Shown here in pieces: positions 55,635-64,000 of a stretch of DNA of 64,000 bases (positions within the stretch are counted from its first letter, which is position 1; every line of letters begins with the position of its first letter). The stretch spans positions 682,001 through 746,000 of the forward strand of contig JACCIC010000052.1 in NCBI GenBank assembly GCA_018907035.1, given 5' to 3'. This stretch comes from Sycobia sp. Sy_11 (Eukaryota > Arthropoda > Insecta > Hymenoptera > Epichrysomallidae). The notes below the pieces were generated by a model that saw nothing but the letters and a program-made list of their open reading frames with translations, was not told where the DNA came from and searched no databases. The translations under genes and the position numbers were made by a program.

Positions 55635-58602
55635 TTAGCCTGGTTCATCTTGGGCCATTCGCCTAGTTCTATCGGCATTTCTAAATTTGGTCATCACCTC
55701 TTTTGCGAAACTGGCTACTGCCTTCCAGTTTTCAGAAGATTCCAGCATTATTGATAGGATACTCTCTGGTCTTATTGGCTTATTGATGATGTTCATCAAC
55801 TGCTCACGTTGTGTTCTAAAACGAGGGCAGCTCACTAATATATGCTCGGCATCCTCGACCAAAGTCGGACAGATGCGGCAGAAATCAATATTATCCTGGT
55901 GAAAGCGGTGGAAATAGGACCTAAAACAACCATGTCCAGTCAGCAACTGGGTTAGGTGGAAATCTAATTCCCCGTTTTTCCTGTAGATCCATCTGTGTAT
56001 GTCTGGAAGGATACAATAAGTCCATCGGCCTTTGCTAGAATCCGTCCATCGTTTTTGCCATATTTCTATAGAACGATGACGTTCCACGTTTTTAGCACCT
56101 TGTGGAGAATCCACTGCGGCCTTACATATGTTGTGCAGCCTAGCCAGTACATCTGCAGCTAAATCGAAAGGAAGAATTCCGGCAAGTACCTCAGCAGCGT
56201 CGGTGGATACTGTCCTGTAACCACTAATAATACGTATACAGGAGCGACGACGGGTCGCAATGGCCAGCTTACAATACGATTTAATTCCGCATGCATGATG
56301 CCAGATTGGTACTGCATACATGCTGACAGAATTAACAACATAAGCTAATAGCTTCCTCTGGGGTGGACGTGGGCCACCAATGTTAGGCATAAGCCGACAC
56401 AAGGCAGCTGAAACTCGTTGCGTTTTTTCGCCAGATATCTTTAGATGCTCTTTGAAGTTTAACCTGGCATCAAGCTGTACACCCAAGTATCGTAAAGATG
56501 GCGCAGAACTAATGCGGCAGCTACCAACTTTAAGAGTAATACTATCTACCTTCTTACGACTGCTGACAAGAACTACTTCTGTCTTGTGCTCCGCTAATTG
56601 TAGACCAGCCGACTTAATCCATCTACTGATGTTGCTGATTGCCTCATTGGCATTTTCAGTAAGTTCATCAAGAGTCTTAGCCGTCACTACTAGAGCGATA
56701 TCGTCGGCGTACCCTACTGTTATTGAACCAGGCGGTTGTGGAATCCTCAACACGCCATCATACATAATATTCCACAGTATAGGTCCCATAACTGAGCCCT
56801 GGGGGACTCCCGCAGTCTTGATCCGTTCGGTATATTATTATCCTATTCTCAAAGTAGCTGGCCACGACATTCTGTAAATAACCAGGTACTCCGACCTCTT
56901 TAAGAGAATTCATAATAGAAGACCAGCGCGCTGAATTAAAGGCATTCTTGACATCTAGAGCGACAATGGCACAATACTGTTTAGTGCCACCTTTCCATCT
57001 CTTACCACTGATTGCATTTCTTGCGGTATACACTACCAGTTTAATGGCATCGACTGTTGATTTTGATTTCCGAAATCTAAATTGGCGTGAGAATAAGCCG
57101 TGCAATCCTTCAGTGAATGCTTCCAGTCGGCTACATATTATTTTTTCAAATATTTTACCTACCGTGTCGAGCATAAACAATGGCCTGTATGATGAAGGAT
57201 CATCAAGTGGCTTATTGCCCTTAGGTAACAGGACTAACCTTTGAGTTTTCCAGCAATCAGGAAAAATACCCTCAAGAAGACAAGCATTATATACCTTTAG
57301 AAATATAGCTGGATTCTTCTGTATCGCCAACTTAACTGCCGCATTAGGGATACCATCAGCGCCAGCGGCAGCATTGTCTCTAGTCTTAGCGTAAGCATTA
57401 TGTAGCTCCATTTCTGTTATAGGAGGTATATCGTCCGAGTGTTGTATGCGCAGTACAGTCCCATGGGTGTCATTGGGAATGAGAGCGGAAACAATCTTAT
57501 CAATCAATACCGTGCTAGTGGGTTGTATTGTTGCCCTACTCAATCGTGCTATGACTGTTTTGTATGGTCGTCCCCATAAGTCATTGTTGGCCTCTGCACA
57601 CAGTTCAAGCCAGCATCGACGCTTGCTTGCGATAATGGCCTTGACAAGCGTTCTTTGAGCTTCTTTCAATAAACTATTAAACGTATCACGATGGGTGCGG
57701 GCTCTTTGGGCAATTCTACGTGCGCGATGACATTGTTTGCGCAATTTTGGAATTTCATTTGTCCACCAGTAGACAGATTGACGATGTTTAAATTCGCTCT
57801 TAGTCCTAGTCATCGATGCATCACATGCTTCAGAGATATGCTTCATGAGTGCATTTGCCAGATGGGCTGGTGCACCATATTCTAAACGCTCTTCTGATAT
57901 TATAGTGGCGAGCACTTGACAGTCTAGCGATCTGATGTTCCATTTCCGCGTGGGCATCCACTCATTGCACTTGTTCTTTACTTTCTTCTCTGCAATCTCG
58001 TACAAGATCGCCCTGTGATCACTGTGGGTGTAAAGGTCGCTTACTCTCCAATTCAGTATCCACTGAATCAGGTCATCACTGGCGAATGTTACATCAATGA
58101 CTGATTGTTTATCTGCCCTAATGAAAGTGGATTCAAATCCCTTATTAAACACGTAGAGTTGAAGAGAATTAAGGCCATCAAGCAGCATACTACTTCTGTT
58201 ATTTGTTGAAGCGCTTCCCCAGGCTGTGGACCACGCGTTAAAATCGCCAGCGATTAATAATGGTTTCTTGTCCATGGCTTCATCAACTAATTTAGCTACA
58301 AGGATTTGAAACTGCTTGCCCGTCAAGCTTGGAGGAGCATATACACTAAAAACGAAGTTTAATTGTATTTTAGCCCAGGATATCAATTCGCTCCGATGAC
58401 TCGACTGCTTTAGTACCTACCTATTTTGACCAATCCAGAGGGCAGCTCTATTGCTTGTGTCACTTATCCAGCGCTGTGGTCTGACCCTGTCACAATATGG
58501 TTCGGAGATTACAGCAATATCTATTCTTAGCTCCCTTATTGTCTGTTTCAGCAGGTCATGAGCTGCTACGCAATGGTTGGTATTCAGTTGGAGTATTCTC
58601 AT
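55635..58602 (-). pseudogene. ORF2 (endonuclease and reverse transcriptase) of LINE G1
   Basis: It nicks the target and reverse-transcribes the RNA. The endonuclease starts MRILQLNTNHCVAAHDLLKQ (58602) with VISEPY. A shift near 58417-58386 follows, then FSVYAPPSL, LLIAGDFNAWSTAWG and YTHSDHRAI. The reverse transcriptase (about 57400-56500) has AAAGADGIPNAAVKLA, SYRPLFMLDTVGKIFEKII, FRFRKSKSTVDAI and ALDVKNAFNSARW. A shift near 56820 moves GVPQGSVMGPILWN into the next frame; YADD is at 56711-56700. The frame from 56789 is open for 384 codons. It includes LRYLGVQLDARLNF and, near the end, GELDFHLTQLLTGHGCFRSYF and CRICPTLVEDAEHILVSC (C-x2-C-x8-H-x4-C). The two shifts are the only breaks seen. 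Confidence 0.88.
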
Positions 58603-59968
58603 GTTTTATGTCTGTTTAAAAACTCCACAGTAATCGGGCACTTACAGCTGTATGCTGGATGGTTAATCTCCTTTTTTCCTTCACATTTACAGAATAAACA
58701 GCAGGGCTCGTTTATACACAGCTTGGATAGATGGTCTTTTCCACCGCAGTACCTGCAAAGTTTAGTTCTGTCAGGCCCGAGCACACGGACGCTACATGGC
58801 CAATCTGCCAACACCTGAAGCAGCGCTTTATCTCTGTTTTTTTTTCGAACGCTGCAGCTGACCCATCCGATTCGAACATGCCCTTCACGTAGTAACTCAG
58901 CTGCGTGGCTATATGGTACAGACACCACCGCTGTCGGAGTACCCCCATAAGCTTGCCGCAAGGAACGAGCGATTAGTAGGTTAGTCTCCTTTAGCTCGAG
59001 GTGTGTTTTTGAGCCTCTAATACTTCCTCCTTTTAAGTGACCTCATCTATATCTTTAATCTCCAAAGTAATAAGATTAGTCAGGACCGAAGTGGATGCAC
59101 TATGGCCAACCTTAGTTTCAACAATGCAAGCCAACTCATGTGCATCTTTGGCTGTCCGTTTCAACTGAAGTACAAGGGCACCGCTTGCATTTCTGCGTAT
59201 CCTGTTAACCTCATTCTTCACATGAGATAACTCCGGGTCATTCTTTATTTGACGCAGTACCTCCACGTATGTAACTCCTTCATTGGCCTTAATCAAAATG
59301 GAATTAGGCCTATTTCGTTCATTAAGCCTGCGTGTACTAGATAATTCTTTATCTTTGCCTTTCGGCTTCTTACGCTTGATGGTCTGCCATTGATTTTCTT
59401 TGGCTTCAGACTTCCCTGTAGGTACTCCAACCGACACTAGTGGTCTCCTTAAGCCCAATGATGGTTCTTTCGTCCTTTTGCCACCTACGGTTTTAGGAGT
59501 GGAATCCATCGCTTCTGCTGCGCTTCGTTTGATATCAGAGCGTAGACTCGGCGTAGTCTGAGTCACCACTTCATGAGTACCAGGACGTTGATACTGTAAT
59601 AGATCATCCTCTGCCATACTGATGCATTTGTATGAGGCATTAATAGAACGAGCAAGATCCTTAATGGTCTTGTGCACGTTATGCCTATCTTTAACAAAGT
59701 CCAACAATTGGCTGATCTTCCCACCAAGTCGCTCCAGATGATTGTTTCTGCGCGTGATGGAGATTTCTCGATTCGTTGTTTCTTGATCCATCATGACATC
59801 TCCTTTAGTACCCAGTGTACTATCTATGATTATGTTTGATTTGCCCTCCCCAGAATCCGAGGGGCTACCACCGACCATAGAGGCTTGCACTCTATCGGAA
59901 TCGGTGAGGAGATTGACCGGTCTTGCCGGAGTTATTCCCTGGGGTATATCCTTGTTTATACCAAACAT
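58600..59968 (-). pseudogene. ORF1 (gag-like) of LINE G1
   Basis: Starts MFGINKDIPQGITPARPVNL. The 5' end of copy G2 encodes the same start. Open for 311 codons to a stop at 59033. It includes a basic region (KRKKPKGKDKELSSTRR) and the conserved LIKANEGVTYVEVLRQIKND..LSHVKNEVNRIRRN part. After the stop it continues in other frames: RQAYGGTPTAVVSVP (58961), a shift at a poly(A) run near 58840, the first knuckle CFRCWQIGHVASVC, a shift back near 58790, then CRYCGGKDHLSKLC and CLFCKCEGKKEINHPAYSC. The three knuckles are the R1-type ORF1 C-terminus. It would bind element RNA. Confidence 0.8.
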
Positions 59969-60131
59969 TAGTCATAATTGGCCTTAAGTTCGGGAGGCCC
60001 TCCCTATTAGCTTTTTCTGTCCGCCCTGAGTATTTTATTTCCTCAGTGCCCTCTACAAATTGTAGCGAGCCATCCCCTTTCCGCAACCTGGGGAGGCGCC
60101 AGATGGGAGAAAGCAACAAAACTCCACACTG

Positions 60132-60150
60132 GTGTGTGTGTGTGTGTGTG
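60132..60150. repeat. (TG)n tract at the 5' end of LINE G1
   Basis: TG dinucleotide run of about 9 units abutting the element's first bases on the - strand. A GA run follows at 60151-60191. Confidence 0.9.
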
Positions 60151-60154
60151 GAGA

Positions 60155-60174
<20 letters not shown>

Positions 60175-60195
<21 letters not shown>

Positions 60196-60257
60196 ATGGA
60201 TTTTGGTGGCGGTTGGAATCGGTCCGAACTTGGAGTCCGAACTTGGAATATATATTT

Positions 60258-60298
<41 letters not shown>

Positions 60299-60415
60299 GT
60301 ATATACCCGCAGTTCTTTTCACTTTCGCTTGGGTCTTCACTTCCCCTACTGCCCTTCTTCTGCATCATGCCTGCCTGACACCTTGCCCATCCCCTTAATT
60401 ACAGTCTGTTTAAGT
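60175..60415 (-). repeat. Repeat H, copy 2
   Basis: Reverse-complement counterpart of 54884-55140: atggattttggtggcggttggaatcggtccgaac, a TA run (60251-60297), then gcagttcttttcactttcgcttgggtcttcacttcccctactgcccttcttctgcatcatgcctgcctgacaccttg. A short duplication, cggtccgaacttggagtccgaacttgga, lies at 60221-60248. Confidence 0.75.
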
Positions 60416-61190
60416 TTAAAGTTTACTTATGTAAAAAATACCCAATGTATAAAAATATATTGCCTAGAGAATTTTACCTATAATAATATTAACATATATT
60501 AAATATCTGCAGAATAAATAATGAAGCTTCAGGGCTCGCCGAAACAATGTCAGCGATGTGGTTGTATTGAGCTTAGTTCCAAGAAAGTTTCCCCGCACTA
60601 TTTTTCTGAATATTTTGATTTTTGGGGGATTAATTGCGAATATCGTAACAGTTTTAGACAGAAGTTGAATATTTATTCCTAGATCGATGCAAGGTCCATA
60701 AAGATTATGGTTTGTTCAATTTTCCTTAAGAAAATAAAAACACTTACAAAAAAATTTTAAACCATAATCATAGGGTTCATTTAAATACATATTTTTTGTT
60801 CTATACAGTTTTGGATGCAAAAAATATTTCTCCACAAAGTTCAACTACTCCGTTTCGGAATCCCGTGAACGGTTCTGCGCATATACTCAACGTAGGTACC
60901 TTCGTATACAATTTATTCGAGAAATCTTGCTTGTAGAGATGATTTAAATAGAATAAAAAATATGTATTTTAATGTACATCTCATGATTTTTTAAAATACA
61001 TTTGTGTAAATTTTAATATTTCCCGAGATATGTCCAAAAGACTCTGTGTTTATAGTTTTTAATTTGAGAATTAACAAAAAAATCGACAAATCGATTATGT
61101 TCATCTTTCGGAAGTTCATCCACGATCTATGTTATAGACTCACATAGCAATTTTTATTAGATCAAGCTTGCTGCAAGCACGCGTTTAAAC
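60416..61190 (+). repeat. Interspersed repeat F, copy 2
   Basis: Matches 61365-62010 in order: aaaatatattgcctagagaatttt, gatgtggttgtattgagctta, a ttttctgaatattttgatttttgggg block, gatcgatgcaaggtccataaagattatgg, ctccgtttcggaatcccgtgaac, cttcgtatacaatttattcgagaaatct. No coding. Confidence 0.65.
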
Positions 61191-61364
61191 TACCGATGAT
61201 CGCAACAGCCTTGGAGCAAGGTTGAATTATCAAAAATTTTCGCGAAATTTACATCGCAGCGATCATACTGCAAGCATGCACTATTAAAAATTTTTTTTTT
61301 TAAATTCATCATAAAACCATCGAAATGTATTATACTGTTATAACTTTTAATATATATATAAGCA

Positions 61365-62010
61365 TCTGCCATCTCCGCTTTACTCAAAATAGTAATGTAA
61401 CCAATTTATTAAACAGATAAATAATATCTATGTAAACAATTCTCTATCTATAAATCTATATTCCTATAGATAATTTCATCCTTTGAGAATATTTCTCGAA
61501 AAATCATCAAAAATTTAATCTTACTTGGTCCCTCTGAAGCATCGACAGTGGTGTGACTGTATTGAATAAGTCCTGTCACTATTTTTTTGAAAATTTGCAT
61601 ACTCATATTTTTTGGAGCACGGATTCTTAATATCATAATAACGTTAGATCGCAATTAAATATGTATTCCCAAATCGATGAAAACTTCATAAAAATCATGA
61701 TTTTCTGAATTTATCTAAGAAAATTAAAAAATTTATCATTTAAAACACAAATCATAGAGCTCATTAAAATACATATGTTTTTGTTCTATATAATTATTCG
61801 ATACAAACTATATATTTTTGGAGAAAAGTTCAACATTTCCGTTTCGGGATCCCTTAACAATTCTACGTTTATACGAAATATAGATACATTCGAATACATT
61901 TTTCTTGAGAAATGCTGTTTGTAGAATTTCAGCGCATAGTATAAAAAATGTGTGTTGATAAGATCTACAACTTTTGTTTGGAATACTTTTTTTAAATTAA
62001 AGTACACTAA
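61365..62010 (+). repeat. Interspersed repeat F, copy 3
   Basis: catctccgctttactcaaaatagtaatgtaaccaatttatt, ctatattcctatagataatttcatc, ggtgtgactgtattgaataag, aaatcgatgaaaacttcataaaaatcatg, tttccgtttcgggatcccttaac, cattcgaatacatttttcttgagaaat. Diverged direct repeat of 60416-61190. Confidence 0.65.
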
Positions 62011-63470
62011 AACAAAATTTGATCATTTTAAATAAATACATTTCTTCAAATTGAAAGAACGAAGAATTTGTTTAATATAAACAACTGTTTTTCGTTAAGA
62101 AAAATATATATTAAAATGTATTAACTGATTTAGTTGAAACGATATTTTTAATTAAAAAAATATTATAAATTATCTAAAAAGAATTTATTTAAGTGGCTAA
62201 ATCAATTTCATTTTCTTAAAAGCATTAAATTGCATTTCATAAGCATATCATTAATTTTCATATTTGGTTAGTGAAAAATAAAAATGTTTCCAAAATTTTT
62301 TCGCCAGGTGTATCCAAGATTTTCATCACAATTTGTATATTAACGCATGCCTCTACCGGTTGCTATCTTTATAATGAGATTCTTAACCTTTATAATTATA
62401 TATATAAAGATTAAACGGCTGAGATTTTGCGTTTCAAATTAAGTTGCGTTGCGTTGCCTACAACACTAATATAATATTGTGTGTATATTTATATATAGTG
62501 TATAATCTATAGGAAAAAAATGTACATATAATTATTCTTTATTGCAATATAACATATATCATACGTTTACATAGTTGTAGATTATGAAAATGAGGGTCTA
62601 ATATGTTAAGATACTACAGTTCAATTTTATATTTTGTTTCAATTATATAAAATTAAAAATATTTTTTTTAAATATTTCGTTAAAGCAAATAAATATTTTT
62701 CGATTGAAGAACCGAATATCTTAAAATAAAATTTTATTTTTCATACATCAAAAAATATATACTGTATTTAAATAATCATTTCAGTATTTTAAATATATAA
62801 ATGTCTTAGTTTCAATAAATGATCTACTAATGGTATATGTATAAATCATTTGTATAATATAAAAAGTATGTATTCAAATGGATTAAATTTTACATTGAAG
62901 AAAATCTGTAGATAAAGTAAATGTAACAATCGATCAATTTCTTTATTAATTGAAAATTATAAAAAGAAATTAGATGTTTAGAATAATGCGTATTATGTTT
63001 AAGAAAATAAGAACACTTTAACAGCAACAGAATTAATTGAACGAGTTCTTTGTCTGAAGTGTATAATTAAATATCTTCTATCTTGCAAATATTTAGAACT
63101 AAAAAATGTATATTTGAAGGTCTAGTTGCTAGAAATGTATATTTATACATTTTAAATGTATTAGTTTGTTTTGTCTTCTTTCATACTTAAAATATTTAAA
63201 GTATTATATTTAATTCGTAATTTTTTTCTGTGTAACAAAAACAATTATATTGCAATAAAATCGCTTTGATAAAATTAACTTAACATTGAGATAATAATAA
63301 TGACTATTATCAGCAATTTATTTGTATTTATAAATTGAATAGCTCTAGAAATATATGCTAATTGTAGAATGAACTTTTTTCAAAACGATTTTCAAAAATT
63401 ATTTGATTGCTTTTCATATTTTTAAAGCATGCTTTAGGTATAATCATATTTGACATATGCCAATTATATA
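62011..63470. other. AT-rich spacer, no recognised feature
   Basis: Extremely A/T-rich with no motif-bearing frame. Confidence 0.6.
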
Positions 63471-63477
63471 TAAGAGA

Positions 63478-63690
63478 AGGTGAGAGGGAGAGAGAGAGTG
63501 AGAGAAGAAAACTGGAGAAAACACCAAGAGGATTAACAGGGATTGGATTACATGATACTAATGGGACCCGTATACACCATGTGGGCACGTTCACCCAATA
63601 CCTTACTTTCCCTCTCTCTCTCTCTCTCACTCTTTCTGACCTGTCTCTCCGTAGGCATCGACACATTGTACGGGGCTTAGCTTAGTAGTT
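63478..63690. repeat. GA/CT tracts around a non-coding block
   Basis: A GA tract at 63478-63505 and a CT tract at 63610-63632 surround ccaagaggattaacagggattggattac. The two tracts are complementary and could pair. Confidence 0.6.
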
Positions 63691-63705
63691 TACACACACA
63701 CAGAT

Positions 63706-64000
63706 ACACCAGGATGGAGTTTTGTTACTTTCTCCCCTCGCTACAATTTGTAGAGGGTACTGAGAGAAATAAAATACTCAGGGCGGACAGTAAAAGCTAA
63801 TAGGGATGGCCTCCCGAATCTGAGGCCAATTATGATTAATGTTTGGTATAAACAAGGATATACCCCAGGGAGTAACTCCGGCAAGACCGGTCAATCTCCT
63901 CACCGAATCCGATAGAGTACAAGCCTCTATGATCGATGGTAGCCCCTCAGATTCTGGGGAGAGCAAATCAAACATCATCATAGACAGTACGTTGAACACT
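63706..64000 (+). mobile_element. R1-clade LINE, copy G2, 5' end (runs off the window)
   Basis: acaccaggatggagttttgttactttctcccctcgctacaatttgtagaggg ... matches the reverse complement of 60130-59750. It includes the ORF1 start at about 63838 with only scattered changes. A block of about 35 bases (atctggcgcctccccaggttgcgg...) present in G1 is missing here. It is preceded by (AC)5 at 63692-63701. The reading frame continues past the window edge. Confidence 0.85.

Larger units (their letters stand above)
55423..60130 (-). mobile_element. Near-full-length R1-clade LINE in an (AC)n tract, copy G1
   Basis: A 4.7-kb two-ORF non-LTR retrotransposon. On the - strand: 5' leader (60130-59970), ORF1 (59968-58600), ORF2 (58602-55635), 3' untranslated region (55634-55435) and a 12-nt poly(A). 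Both ends meet TG/AC dinucleotide repeats. The 5' end of a second copy is at 63706-64000. ORF2 has an apurinic-type endonuclease, reverse transcriptase and a terminal CCHC. R1-clade families are known for sequence-specific insertion, some (Waldo, Mino) into AC-type microsatellites. Damage is limited to a few shifts and stops, making it the youngest LINE in the window. Confidence 0.88.

Noticed and set aside
56380..58818. + strand open frames of 60-165 codons
   Set aside because: Shadows of the - strand LINE G1 ORF2.
1..64000. CRISPR arrays, operons or bacterial genes
   Set aside because: No regularly spaced repeats; spliced gene, polyadenylation signals and eukaryotic transposons show insect nuclear DNA.

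Overview
This is nuclear DNA from an insect, most likely a hymenopteran and probably an ant (inference). The evidence is one recognisable host gene, a five-exon long-wavelength-sensitive opsin of the hymenopteran type, set in very AT-rich sequence full of decayed mariner, R1-clade LINE, gypsy-like LTR, hAT, SINE and foldback elements. No prokaryotic gene, CRISPR array, rRNA gene or intact tRNA gene was seen.

Layout. 1-7.8 kb: a hAT remnant, a mariner remnant, a deleted LTR element with a 4-bp target duplication, a tRNA-derived SINE and MITE pieces. 7.83-28.98 kb: the opsin on the + strand. Its five exons (354, 248, 259, 167 and 145 bp) join to one 390-residue frame with GT/AG introns of 362, 19166, 128 and 314 bp. 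Almost all of the 19.2-kb second intron is transposon debris: two R1-type LINE remnants, a third LINE on the - strand, several mariners, and a mariner that itself carries a 209-bp insertion with a 15-bp duplication. 29-38 kb: a large inverted-repeat element just past the opsin, mariner remnants, one candidate host exon on the - strand (35053-35296), and a probable 1.1-kb solo LTR inside a TA microsatellite. 38-54.5 kb: more mariners, a gypsy pol plus a GC-rich LTR-like block, a very decayed LTR element with gag, integrase and env-like segments (45.8-51.7 kb), and a second gypsy remnant split by a mariner. 54.8-64 kb: a nearly full-length R1-clade retrotransposon on the - strand, bordered on both sides by (TG)n/(AC)n tracts, then two diverged copies of an AT-rich repeat. 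The 5' end of a second copy of the same R1-clade element, next to another (AC)n tract, runs off the right edge.

The only gene with a confident host function is the opsin, a Gq-type visual pigment. Every mobile element is interrupted by stops, frameshifts or deletions. The 55.4-60.1 kb LINE is the freshest. Family names rest on motif recognition by eye; no alignment or database search was run.
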